Below, piece by piece: positions 52,288-61,086 of a stretch of 64,000 nucleotides of DNA. Source of the DNA: an uncultured Halobacteriovorax sp. (GTDB lineage: Bacteria; Bdellovibrionota; Bacteriovoracia; Bacteriovoracales; Bacteriovoracaceae); assembly GCA_913061265.1 (NCBI GenBank), contig CAJXVS010000005.1:124001-188000 (forward strand). Direction: 5' to 3'. Position 1 is the stretch's first letter, and the number at the start of each line of letters is the position of its first letter. The notes beneath the pieces were generated by a model. That model made no database searches. It was not told where the DNA came from and was given only the letters and a program-made list of their open reading frames with translations. The position numbers were made by a program, and so were the translations under genes.

Positions 52288-53001
52288 CTACTGAGATTTT
52301 TTAAAGTTTTCAAATTCTTCTTTGAATTTCTCTAAATTAACAGGAATCTTAGATTTTAGCCATTTTTTGATTAAGCCAGGGTGATTATCTTTTATTGAAA
52401 TGATAAACTTGATCTCTTCGGGTGTTAGGTATTCACGTCTTTTTGTTTTTAGTTCTTTTTCATTGAGAAGTGGGTATTGAAAGGCCTTGTAGGCGAGGAG
52501 TCCACTGCCGTAACCAAGCATTATGGTTTGAAGGTCAGTCTTTCTTTCATACTGAGCGCGGCTTTTTTTTCTAGATACTTTCAGTCCTATAGGGATGATG
52601 GATCTAATCGTTGATCCATTGTAATAATCTCTTGAATGAACAAGCTCATGAACAAGAACACCCTCGAGTGCGAGGTCATTGATTTCTTTTTCAAAGATTA
52701 TAGGATTGACTCCGATTCTGTACTTAGGGACACCAAAGAAGAATCTTCCTATTGTGAAGTTTGATTCAAGAAAGTATTTAGAGCTTTTTATAGTATGGAA
52801 CTTGAGTTTGTATTTACGGGATCTATTATTAACTTCGTTATCTAGTGAAGGCATGGATTTCTTAATAATCCTTGAAGTCACTTCCTTTAATCTTACTATT
52901 TGTTGATCCGTCAATTTTGGTCTTGATGAGCCAGCAAAGACAAGAGTTGGAATAATAAGGCAAAGTAATGTTGCCAAGAGTGTTTTGAGTATTAGTTTCA
53001 T
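52288..53001 (-). CDS. Secreted HExxH protein, putative zinc metallopeptidase
   Basis: 237 residues with a signal peptide (to about VFAG). A zincin core HELVH (118-122) sits on a hydrophobic helix (ALEGVLVHELVH) followed by an SRDY segment, and a later ERKTDLQ helix could carry the third ligand. The third ligand is not certain, so activity is unproven. No family name recognised; M48-like peptidases and DUF proteins with exported HExxH domains are the nearest thing. It is upstream of tpm on the same strand. Confidence 0.65.
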   Translation of the reverse strand: MKLILKTLLATLLCLIIPTLVFAGSSRPKLTDQQIVRLKEVTSRIIKKSMPSLDNEVNNRSRKYKLKFHTIKSSKYFLESNFTIGRFFFGVPKYRIGVNPIIFEKEINDLALEGVLVHELVHSRDYYNGSTIRSIIPIGLKVSRKKSRAQYERKTDLQTIMLGYGSGLLAYKAFQYPLLNEKELKTKRREYLTPEEIKFIISIKDNHPGLIKKWLKSKIPVNLEKFKEEFENFKKSQ

Positions 53002-53304
53002 AGGGCTTTAACTGCAAGTCTGATGCCTTCAATTTGACGTTTTTTTGGCGTTTTATAATGGTTGTTTGCATAGATTGCCTATAAAGCGCCTAAGAAATAG
53101 ACAGAATTGATTGAAGGATCTCTATATATATGGGCCCTTATTAAATTATCTTAAAACTAGGCCCCTTGTGTGAGGTCTAAATTAACATATCTCAAAAAAT
53201 AGCCTAATAGCATAAATAATCATCAATAAAATACCGATTTAGAGGTAGGATTACTAACAGATCGGGGATATTCATAAAGAATATCTACTAATAGGAGAGT
53301 CTTT
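53002..53304. other. Intergenic region between the HExxH gene and asnB
   Basis: About 300 bases without a convincing gene. It is AT-rich and must hold the promoters of the divergent HExxH gene and asnB. A TTGACG (53034) and TATAAT (53054) pair is only 14 bases apart, too close for a normal promoter. The leader hairpin of asnB is at 53267. I see no riboswitch. Confidence 0.6.
53267..53285 (+). promoter_or_regulatory. Leader hairpin of asnB
   Basis: GATATTC-ATAAA-GAATATC, a perfect 7-bp AT-rich stem, ends 7 bases before the AGGAG site of asnB. Fourth leader hairpin of this kind in the window. Confidence 0.5.
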
Positions 53305-54981
53305 ATGTGTGGTATTTTAGCAGTTTTTGGGGCGAGTCAAGTTGAGCCAACTTTAGAGAAGGCGCTTAAGGCTTCAAAGAAGATCTCCCATAGAGGACCA
53401 GATGAAAGTGGTCATATAGTAACAGCTTCTGGGGCCATCCTCTGTCATGAGAGGCTTTCTATTGTTGATCTAAAAACCGGGAAGCAGCCCATTAAAAGTG
53501 AAGATGAAAGCTACCTGGTTCATAACGGTGAGATCTATAATCATAAAGAACTGAGGGCCTCGCTTAGCCGAGAATATAAAAGGCAAGGCCTCTCTGATAG
53601 TGAGGTCATTCTTCATGGCTATCTAGATAAAGGCGTAAGCATCGTAAAAGAACTTGATGGCGTCTTCTCTTTTATCATCTCACATAAAGATAAAGTTCTA
53701 GTCGCTAGAGACCCTATTGGTGTTAAGCCGCTCTTTTTTGGCTCAGATCCTGAAGGCGCTCTATGGTTCGCTAGTGAAGCAAAGTCCCTTGAAGATATTT
53801 GTGAAACAGTAGAGAGTTTTCCTGTTGGACATTATTATACTAAAGAAGAAGGCTTCGTTCGCTACTTCGCCCCTAAGTGGTGGACTGGAGAAGAGAAGCC
53901 TATAAGAGATGCCTCTAAGATTAGAGAGCTTTTAACAAAGGCCTGCACTAAGAGGCTTATGAGTGATGTTCCTGTGGGAGTTCTTCTCTCAGGTGGACTT
54001 GATTCTTCACTTGTCTCTTCTATCGTGGCACGTGAGTTAAAAAAAGAAGGCCGAACCGTTAAGAGTTTTTCAATTGGATTAAATAAAGACAGTAAAGATT
54101 TAGTAAAAGCCAGAGAAGTGGCAGAGTTTCTAGGAACTGAACATCATGAGATAACCTATACCGTTGAAGAAGGCATCGCTTATATGAGGGAGCTTATCGA
54201 AAAGGTTGAGACTTATGATGTAACGACGATTAGGGCCAGTACCCCTATGTACATAATGACAAAGTATATAAGAGAGCAAGGCGTAAAGGTTGTCCTCTCT
54301 GGTGAAGGAGCGGATGAAATGTTTGGTGGTTACCTCTATTTTGGTAACGCCCCAACAAGTTCTGAGTTTCACGATGAGACAGTAAGAAGAGTTAAAAGAC
54401 TTCATACTTCTGACGTTCAAAGAGCTGACCGCTCCACAATGGGGGCAGGCGTTGAGGCCAGAGTACCTTTCTTAGACCTAGAATTCCTAGATGAAGTCAT
54501 GAGCCTAGATCCAGAGCTAAAAGTCATTAAGGCCGGCGAGAAGATGGAGAAGCATGTTCTTCGTAAGGCCTTTGATACGCCAGAGGATCCTTATCTTCCA
54601 GATTCAATCCTTTGGAGGCAAAAAGAACAATTCTCTGATGGAGTTGGTTATTCTTGGGTTGATTCATTAAAAGAGTTTGCTGAAGAATGTGTCACCGATA
54701 TTGAATTTGCGAAGCGTGAAAAACTTTTTCCACACAATACTCCTTTAACAAAAGAAGCTTTTCTTTATAGAAAGGTTTACGCTTCTATCTTCAAAAATAA
54801 GTCTATGGTGAAGCTTGTGAAAAGATGGATCCCACGCTGGCAAGATTATGATATTGATCCGTCTGGGCGAGCTAACGCCGCTCATACTCAGACCTATCAT
54901 GGTGAAGGGGTAGCAAGTAAAAAAGCTGAAAGAGATGAAATGGAGGCCCTTGAAGGGGACCTCCTTGAGGTTGCATTATAA
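53305..54981 (+). CDS. asnB: Asparagine synthase (glutamine-hydrolysing)
   Basis: 558 residues, close to E. coli AsnB (554). MCGI at the N-terminus exposes the Cys nucleophile of the glutaminase domain (RHRGPDE, RLSIVD and HNGEIYNH blocks). The C-terminal synthetase domain has the PP-loop SGGLDSS near residue 230 and the GEGADE block. It makes asparagine from aspartate, glutamine and ATP. Some AsnB relatives sit in natural-product clusters as amidotransferases; its closeness to the lipid-type cluster invites that thought, but the sequence looks like the ordinary enzyme. A terminator separates them. Confidence 0.94.
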   Translation: MCGILAVFGASQVEPTLEKALKASKKISHRGPDESGHIVTASGAILCHERLSIVDLKTGKQPIKSEDESYLVHNGEIYNHKELRASLSREYKRQGLSDSEVILHGYLDKGVSIVKELDGVFSFIISHKDKVLVARDPIGVKPLFFGSDPEGALWFASEAKSLEDICETVESFPVGHYYTKEEGFVRYFAPKWWTGEEKPIRDASKIRELLTKACTKRLMSDVPVGVLLSGGLDSSLVSSIVARELKKEGRTVKSFSIGLNKDSKDLVKAREVAEFLGTEHHEITYTVEEGIAYMRELIEKVETYDVTTIRASTPMYIMTKYIREQGVKVVLSGEGADEMFGGYLYFGNAPTSSEFHDETVRRVKRLHTSDVQRADRSTMGAGVEARVPFLDLEFLDEVMSLDPELKVIKAGEKMEKHVLRKAFDTPEDPYLPDSILWRQKEQFSDGVGYSWVDSLKEFAEECVTDIEFAKREKLFPHNTPLTKEAFLYRKVYASIFKNKSMVKLVKRWIPRWQDYDIDPSGRANAAHTQTYHGEGVASKKAERDEMEALEGDLLEVAL

Positions 54982-54990
54982 TTATTGTTA

Positions 54991-55017
54991 GGGAGGCGCC
55001 TATGCCTCCCTTTTTTT
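54991..55017 (+). terminator. Intrinsic terminator of asnB
   Basis: GGGAGGC pairs with GCCTCCC across a 6-base loop, followed by seven T. It lies 10 bases past the stop and abuts the convergent gene. Confidence 0.88.
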
Positions 55018-57694
55018 ATAAGATCTCTATAATTCCTGTCTCGCCATTCATTCTAATCTTCATCCCTGTCTCTAATCTTTTGGTTAGGCCTTTGATAGAA
55101 ACAATTGTGGGAAGACCCATTTCTCGCGCCACGATTGCAGAGTGAGAAAGAAGACCGCCACGTTCAACTAAGAGTGCCTTAGCTGAAGGGTAGAGAGGAA
55201 TCCAGCCCGGATCAGTTCTTTTAGTAACGAGAATCTCGCCATTAAGAACCATATCATCGTTAGGATCAAGAATAACTTTTACGATGCCTTCAATATCTCC
55301 AGGGCAACAAGGGATACCACGCATCTGATTTTCTGCTAGTTCAATATCTTCAAGAACATGCTCTTCAACTGGAAAGTGTTGATTTTGCCAATAACAAGGG
55401 CCTCTCGTATAAAACCTTGGGGCCGGCTCTTCTCCTTCTCCGTAAGCGTCGTATTGTTTGCGCCTTTCGTTGATAATGGATTTTAAGTCTTGAGTCGTTA
55501 GAGTTCCATCCATTGAACCTTTAAGTTCTTCTAGGTTTAAATAAAAGATGTCTTCTTTAGCATCAATGATCTTCCTTGCTGTAAAGTCTCGTCCAATGCC
55601 ATAGAACATTGATCTTACAATTCCATAAACCCTTGTACGGCAAAACCTTGTGTTCTCTCTATTCATAACGGCTTTTCTGGCATGCTTTAAAGACCAGCTA
55701 TAGATCAGTTTTCTAAAACCACTAATATTTTGATTAAGAAGGGCCTCAGCCTTTTCTTTGATTTCTTTTTCTCGTTTTTCAAAGACTTCAAGATCCGTTT
55801 GACCGGCGTTGATAAGATTCTTTAAAAAGACAAAGAGAAGAGAAGGGTCTTGATGAAGATCTTTTTGCTCTAATTTCATCTCACTCATGCAGCGAAAGCC
55901 AAAGAGGTCGATATATTCTTTAACCTCGTTATAAAAGTCTTGGTATTCGCTTTGATTAAGGCTCTCGAGACAGTCCGCGTTTGGAGTCTCAAGAATGATC
56001 TTCTTAAGGCCTTCAATCTTTGAGACCTTACCTGACATAATGATAAGCCTCTTGGTAGGTTCTGCTGATTCAAGATTTCCATTCCCGGCCAAAAGGTCGT
56101 TATGAAAAGATTCTCCTAAGTGGTGGAGCCATTTCTCAGTCAATTTCTTGAAAATTCCATAGTGAACCATGGTTAAAAAATCATTTATAATAGGAGCATG
56201 CCATTTCCATAGCATTTGTTTTTCCATTTCTTGATAATGCTCATAGATTTCATCTGCTGGCATATGGTCAAAGTTTAATTTTCTAAATTCATTGTACTTT
56301 TTATAAAAATAGGCCAGAAAATCATCGACCACAGTTTGAATCCTGTAGTGAAAGTAGAGAAACTTAAAGCCTACAATGAATCTTCTTAAGGTAGCGCCAA
56401 AAGTATGATGAAAGCTCGGCGGCTTTACCCTTTCAGCGATCTCATCTTGAAGCGCTTCATCTGTTCCCATCATAGTTTCCATAAAGCCTCTGTTATATTT
56501 ATAGCCCGGAAGGATAGAGGTTAATTTATACCAATTGAGAAGGTTGTAATAAACTCTTCCATAAAAGAGTCCTAACATGTCTTTAAGAAAATGATCCATT
56601 TGTCTAATCTGTTTAGCGGGAACCAGAAGGATCTCACAAAACTGAACATAGACTTGATGATAGACATAGTGAGCGAAACCAAAGGTTAGTGGCATTGTGA
56701 TGCCGCCATAAGACTCTACAATATTTGAGTTATCCCAAACAAAGAGCCTGCCTTTGCCTGACTTAACTTCTGTTGTGACTGGTCTTGATTGAAGCAGGTA
56801 GAGTTCACCGTCAGCGATGGCCCATTCAACGTCTTGAGGAAAGCGGTAGAGGTCCTCTATTGTTTCACTAAGGTTAGCTAATTCTGTTAGTTCACTTTCG
56901 CTTAGTGAACTAACGTTTACTAAGCTAGCTTCAACATCGACTTCTTTTGGTTCTTGTTTTTCTATATCTTGAACCAACATCTTTGGCTTATCAGTTATTT
57001 CTTGTTCAATTACTTTCTTTGTCTCTTTACTGAGCTTGTAGTTGTCTGCATCAAAGAGACCAGAGACCAGTCCTTCACCAACGCCGTAGACGGAGTTGAT
57101 TAAAAGATGTTCAGGATCTTCATTAATAGGATCACAAGTAAAGAGGACTCCAGATTTATCAGGACAGATCATCTCTTGTAAGACGACAGCGACCTTAATG
57201 TCATTAGCTGATAGCTTATTCTCAGATCTATAGACTAGGCCTCTCTCACTATAAGCACTGGCCCAGCATTTCTTAACAGACTCTAAAACATTCTCAACTG
57301 ATTGAACGTAGAGGTAAGAAGATAATTGCCCCGCAAAAGAATGAGAACTTCCATCCTCATCTAAGGCGCTTGATCTAACGGAGATTAAATCTCGGCTTAG
57401 ATCTTTAAAAGATTTAGAGATAAACTCTTCAACCGCTTTTGGTAGGGGAGTCTTTAGGATTAATTCCTCTATGGCAGCTGCCATCTCTTTAGCGGTCCTG
57501 TCTGACTCCTCTATGTTCTTAAACTCTTCTTCAATGCCGGAGAGGCTTTTAAAGTTATCAAAGGTATCAGAACCTAGAACAACCCATTTAGGGACCTTAA
57601 GGCCCGCCTTGGTCATGACATAGAGGTTAAAGCCTTTGCCTCCAGCATTTCTAGAGGCGTAGTTTCTTTCAGAGTTTTCACTAATTAAAAGCAT
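55016..57694 (-). CDS. PEP-synthase-like phosphotransferase lacking the PEP barrel (rifampicin-phosphotransferase-like layout)
   Basis: 892 residues. The N-terminal 320 form the ATP-grasp domain of PEP synthase/PPDK (GGKGFNL, VRSSA, DGSSHSFAG, VLQEMI, WAIADGELYLLQSRPV). The C-terminal 130 form the swivelling phosphohistidine domain: GGLLSHSAIVARE with His851 and GLPTIV. The middle, about 430 residues, is not the PEP-binding TIM barrel, and nothing follows the His domain. This is the layout of rifampicin phosphotransferases, which pass a phosphate from ATP through the histidine to a hydroxyl of a small molecule. Last gene of a five-gene operon, 2 bases after UbiA. Substrate unknown. Confidence 0.85.
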   Translation of the reverse strand: MLLISENSERNYASRNAGGKGFNLYVMTKAGLKVPKWVVLGSDTFDNFKSLSGIEEEFKNIEESDRTAKEMAAAIEELILKTPLPKAVEEFISKSFKDLSRDLISVRSSALDEDGSSHSFAGQLSSYLYVQSVENVLESVKKCWASAYSERGLVYRSENKLSANDIKVAVVLQEMICPDKSGVLFTCDPINEDPEHLLINSVYGVGEGLVSGLFDADNYKLSKETKKVIEQEITDKPKMLVQDIEKQEPKEVDVEASLVNVSSLSESELTELANLSETIEDLYRFPQDVEWAIADGELYLLQSRPVTTEVKSGKGRLFVWDNSNIVESYGGITMPLTFGFAHYVYHQVYVQFCEILLVPAKQIRQMDHFLKDMLGLFYGRVYYNLLNWYKLTSILPGYKYNRGFMETMMGTDEALQDEIAERVKPPSFHHTFGATLRRFIVGFKFLYFHYRIQTVVDDFLAYFYKKYNEFRKLNFDHMPADEIYEHYQEMEKQMLWKWHAPIINDFLTMVHYGIFKKLTEKWLHHLGESFHNDLLAGNGNLESAEPTKRLIIMSGKVSKIEGLKKIILETPNADCLESLNQSEYQDFYNEVKEYIDLFGFRCMSEMKLEQKDLHQDPSLLFVFLKNLINAGQTDLEVFEKREKEIKEKAEALLNQNISGFRKLIYSWSLKHARKAVMNRENTRFCRTRVYGIVRSMFYGIGRDFTARKIIDAKEDIFYLNLEELKGSMDGTLTTQDLKSIINERRKQYDAYGEGEEPAPRFYTRGPCYWQNQHFPVEEHVLEDIELAENQMRGIPCCPGDIEGIVKVILDPNDDMVLNGEILVTKRTDPGWIPLYPSAKALLVERGGLLSHSAIVAREMGLPTIVSIKGLTKRLETGMKIRMNGETGIIEIL

Positions 57695-57696
57695 AA

Positions 57697-58629
57697 TTAA
57701 TTCCAGTAGAACTTGCGAAGGACGTAGTTAGCGATCACTCCAGCGTAGATAATAACAATATAAACTTCACTAAATTTTCTAAAGAGGTTTCCTGTTAGGG
57801 GCTTTTTGCCAATCAGGTAGGTGGTACTTACGAGGAGTAAAATCCCGATGGCAACAGCTTGATAGGCCTGCATAAAAAAGAAATCAATCGTCGAGATCAA
57901 TAAACTCAAGATACCCACTCCAATGGCGTGAACTAGAATAAGGACTGTCGCGCCAAATTTTCCCCAGATACTTGAATAAGTATCAACGCCTTCTCTTTCT
58001 TCACAAGGCTGATAGATCTTTCTGCCAAGCTCAAAGATGTTAAAGAGAAGCCAGCTCATGATCGCAAAATAATAAAAATCAGGCTCGTGATCCCATGGGT
58101 AATAACGACTAAGGGCCGAGAAGATAGCTATTGATAAGAAGATAGTAACGATTGTATGGCTAGTAGCGTAGGTCGTTAGGTGAGGCCGAATCTTTTCGCC
58201 TATGAAGAACTCTCTATACATAAGAAGTGAATATGAAATTGCGATGAGAATTGCGACGAACCCAGGCATTCCACAAGAGGTGAAGAAAATAATCTCGAGA
58301 ATGATACAATGCTCAATCCCTTTTTTCATATCAAAGTCTTTTAAGAGGCCTCTTGGAAGTGGGCGGGTTGGATTAAAAGTAACGTCGGTCTCATAATCTT
58401 TAATTTCATCATAAAAGCGAAGCTTCATAAAAAAGGCAGCTGTTCCTAAAGTAACCCAGGCTAAATGAATAGGCTCTAAGATGACATACTTACTAGCGTC
58501 AGCGACTAGGTAGTGCGCTCCAAAGAAAAGGGCGATCATAAAGAAGTGGCTTAATGGTTCAAACCTTTCACTAGTAAACATCCACCATTTGGAAAGATGT
58601 TTAAACCTCTCTTTTACATAATTACTCAT
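57697..58629 (-). CDS. UbiA-family membrane prenyltransferase
   Basis: 310 residues with about seven to nine membrane helices. The first Asp-rich metal site is RFYDEIKDYETD followed by NPTRPLPRG, characteristic of a UbiA subgroup in which DEfKD replaces the usual NDxxDxxxD. A second Asp-rich loop near residue 210 (REGVDTYSSIWG) matches the second metal site. These enzymes move an isoprenoid from its pyrophosphate to an acceptor, making quinones, ether lipids or prenyl sugars. It overlaps the ligase upstream by 4 bases and is 2 bases from the phosphotransferase. Acceptor unknown. Confidence 0.83.
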   Translation of the reverse strand: MSNYVKERFKHLSKWWMFTSERFEPLSHFFMIALFFGAHYLVADASKYVILEPIHLAWVTLGTAAFFMKLRFYDEIKDYETDVTFNPTRPLPRGLLKDFDMKKGIEHCIILEIIFFTSCGMPGFVAILIAISYSLLMYREFFIGEKIRPHLTTYATSHTIVTIFLSIAIFSALSRYYPWDHEPDFYYFAIMSWLLFNIFELGRKIYQPCEEREGVDTYSSIWGKFGATVLILVHAIGVGILSLLISTIDFFFMQAYQAVAIGILLLVSTTYLIGKKPLTGNLFRKFSEVYIVIIYAGVIANYVLRKFYWN

Positions 58630-60422
58630 GAGTTCTCCTGAAGCTTTTCGCGGAGCACTTGGTATTCAACCTTGCTTTGGTGTCTAGCATCTAGGGGAAT
58701 TGAGTCAGTTAAAAGAATCTTATCGCAAGTGACAGAGTTCTTCTCCATGACTCTTTTTATCTCTGTGATCCATTCAGCTTCATCTCCACTGGCCCCTTCT
58801 CTTTTAGTAAAGACAGCATAGGTCTTCTCACCAAGGTCAGCATCAGGCATACCGAGGTAGGCGGCGTATTCAACGAAGGGAAGCTTCTTCATGATAACTT
58901 CTGCCCTTACAGGAAAGAAGTAACTCCCGCCTCTATTGATAGCGTTATGAATCCTTCCCATGAACCATAGATCGCCGTGTTCATCAACTCGGCCGATATC
59001 TCCTGTCCGGTGCCAAACGATTCCTTCATGATCTTTAATCTTTGATTTTTTAAAGGCTTCAGCATTATTATAATAATTCTGGCAAACATGCTCACCGCTA
59101 ACGATGATCTCTCCAGGTTTGCCTTCTTCTACTTCAAGATTCTTCCAATCTGTATCTGAGTCAACGGTAAGGGGGCCCTTGTTTATTTTTAAGTATTTTA
59201 CTTTCAGTCCAGAATCAAAGCGGCCTACATTAACCCCTTCGTCTTCCCACTCGGGATCAGGATTGTTCTTTCTCGCAATCATGTCTTTAGCTTCAATATG
59301 CGCCATAGGCTCTACTTCTGTTGAGCCATAGAGAACAAGGACTTCAGCATTTGGAGCTATCTCGGTGGTCTTAATAAGGTCGTCTCTAGAGATAGGCGCG
59401 CCGCCGGTGATGATTCTTCTTAGAAAGGGAATCTTTAAATTATTTTCTAAACAGTAAGTATAAACATGCCTAAGAAGGCTAGGGGAAAGAGTCGTCGTGG
59501 TGACTCCAGCAGATTTCATTTGAGCGATAAGAACTAAGGCGTCTTTATCTCCAGATTGCCCTACGTCAATGGCAGGCAAGACTGTAGTCACACCAGCGGC
59601 TAAATTATTTAAAGAGAAAATAGGAAAGACAGGTAGGTCTTGATCGCTACTTTCAAAAGGAAGATGCTTATCGAGAGCGTAGTGCTGAGCTGCTAAAAAG
59701 CGATGAGTTCTGTCGGCGCCCTTAGGGGTTCCAGAGGAGCCCGTGGTAAAAGTAATAAGAGCTGTATGTTCTTTTTCAACAGGTTCAGTTTGAGATCTTA
59801 TAAGCCCTTTCATTAGGGCCTCAATGCTAGCGTCGTATTTCTTTACTGTTTCACCAATAGAGATCTTTAAAGGGATCTTTCCAATCTCTGGAAGGTCTCC
59901 CATATAATCAAAGGCCTTCTCTACTGATATAAAGGCCTTCGCCCCAACTACTTTGGCCGCTACATCCATTTGATCTCGTCTTGCCCAGCCGTCAAGAAAG
60001 GTAGCAATTGCACCAATCTTTTGAAGAGCAAACATAGCGGCGTATAGGTATAAACACATAGGGACAAAGATGATGACTCTGTCGCCTTTTTTTATGCCAA
60101 GCTTCTTAAAGCCGGTGGCGATGACGGCCACTAGATGATCAAGTTCTTTTACTGTTACTGAATCATGGGGAAGAGGGTCGTCTATATTATAGCTCCACTC
60201 TTTTAATTTATCAGGATGAACCCAACTAAGAATAGGACGATCAGGGATGGTTTCTAAGTGCTGAGTTAAAAAGGAGGCTACATTATTTAAAGATGAACTT
60301 CCTTCATGATAACCAAATGACTTGGCCTCGGATAACTTTTGCCCATTGAGTTCAAGAGGAAAACCAGCAGGTCTTTTTGAGATCTTACCAAGTAAGGTTA
60401 TCAACAAGTTTTTGAAACTCAT
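58626..60422 (-). CDS. AMP-forming acyl/aryl ligase, OleC-like
   Basis: 598 residues. The ATP loop FTTGSSGTPKG near residue 228 and the YGSTE block near 370 give the AMP-binding core; HRTGDIGRVDEHGDLWFMGR is the hinge. The FPIFSLNNLAAGVTTVLP stretch resembles the fatty-acyl ligase OleC (beta-lactone synthetase in olefin biosynthesis) and the related PRK09274 group more than classical acyl-CoA ligases. It would activate a carboxylic acid as an adenylate. The start overlaps the hydrolase gene by 38 bases, an unusually long overlap. Substrate and partner are inference. Confidence 0.82.
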   Translation of the reverse strand: MSFKNLLITLLGKISKRPAGFPLELNGQKLSEAKSFGYHEGSSSLNNVASFLTQHLETIPDRPILSWVHPDKLKEWSYNIDDPLPHDSVTVKELDHLVAVIATGFKKLGIKKGDRVIIFVPMCLYLYAAMFALQKIGAIATFLDGWARRDQMDVAAKVVGAKAFISVEKAFDYMGDLPEIGKIPLKISIGETVKKYDASIEALMKGLIRSQTEPVEKEHTALITFTTGSSGTPKGADRTHRFLAAQHYALDKHLPFESSDQDLPVFPIFSLNNLAAGVTTVLPAIDVGQSGDKDALVLIAQMKSAGVTTTTLSPSLLRHVYTYCLENNLKIPFLRRIITGGAPISRDDLIKTTEIAPNAEVLVLYGSTEVEPMAHIEAKDMIARKNNPDPEWEDEGVNVGRFDSGLKVKYLKINKGPLTVDSDTDWKNLEVEEGKPGEIIVSGEHVCQNYYNNAEAFKKSKIKDHEGIVWHRTGDIGRVDEHGDLWFMGRIHNAINRGGSYFFPVRAEVIMKKLPFVEYAAYLGMPDADLGEKTYAVFTKREGASGDEAEWITEIKRVMEKNSVTCDKILLTDSIPLDARHQSKVEYQVLREKLQENS

Positions 60423-61086
60423 CAGTCACTCCTTTTGTATGGGTCCATGGAAGAGCATGTCCTCCTTCTGGGATTATCACTTCAGAGAAATCAATATGAT
60501 TTTTTAGAAGCTTAAACTGATCTCCATCGCCGGAGGTCTTATCAGAGTCCCCGCGAATAACGAGGACTGGGATGGGTAGGTTCTTTAATTCTTTTAAGTT
60601 CTTAACAATGCTTTCAGTAGGGATGTCTTTTTCAAACATAGCAGGCTTTAGAACATTCGGGTTAGTAAAGACTTGTTCATTTGGCTTATAGCTTGTTGGA
60701 ACCTCAGAGGGATAAGATGAATCCACCATCATCTTGGCGATGCTTGAAGGGGCCATCTTTGAAAGAAGTAAGTTTCCAACTATGGGTAAGCTAAGGATTG
60801 TTTTTATAGCAGGGGACATCTTCTTACTGACAAAGAGGTAGGGACTAATAAGAACTACGGCCTTTGTAAGACTTGGGTTCTCAAGAGCGCTCTTTATCGC
60901 TTCGACGCTACCCCAACTATAACCAACGTGGATGACCGCGCCTTCCGGTTGTCTGGTTGGGTTTTGATAGCGATCCAGGCAGATCCACTTTGATGCAGGA
61001 AGGAGTTTTTGAATCTCTTCATAGTCTGCTGGAGTTCCTGGGGATCCATGGTGTCCGATAAAGGTTAATTTCTCTAAGTTAGTCAT
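60385..61086 (-). CDS. Alpha/beta hydrolase
   Basis: 233 residues of alpha/beta hydrolase fold. The oxyanion strand HHGSPG is near residue 12, the nucleophile elbow is GYSWG (Ser57), the acid is in RGDSD (Asp180 or 182) and the base is in GGHAL (His210). The lid region (about 95-150) is hydrophobic, as in lipases and esterases. It overlaps the ligase start by 38 bases and the formyltransferase stop by 4, so translation of the three is coupled. In Ole clusters the hydrolase OleB partners the ligase; here the nucleophile is Ser rather than the OleB Asp, so the chemistry must differ. Confidence 0.85.
   Translation of the reverse strand: MTNLEKLTFIGHHGSPGTPADYEEIQKLLPASKWICLDRYQNPTRQPEGAVIHVGYSWGSVEAIKSALENPSLTKAVVLISPYLFVSKKMSPAIKTILSLPIVGNLLLSKMAPSSIAKMMVDSSYPSEVPTSYKPNEQVFTNPNVLKPAMFEKDIPTESIVKNLKELKNLPIPVLVIRGDSDKTSGDGDQFKLLKNHIDFSEVIIPEGGHALPWTHTKGVTDEFQKLVDNLTW

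Noticed and set aside
53034-53059. TTGACG and TATAAT as a strong sigma-70 promoter
   Set aside because: The elements are only 14 bases apart and lie about 245 bases before asnB with no gene directly behind them.
53305-54981. asnB as a member of the adjacent lipid-type cluster
   Set aside because: It is convergent, has its own strong terminator and leader hairpin, and matches ordinary AsnB in length and motifs.
60385-61086. Calling the alpha/beta hydrolase OleB
   Set aside because: OleB belongs to the haloalkane dehalogenase branch with an Asp nucleophile; this protein has Ser57 in GYSWG.
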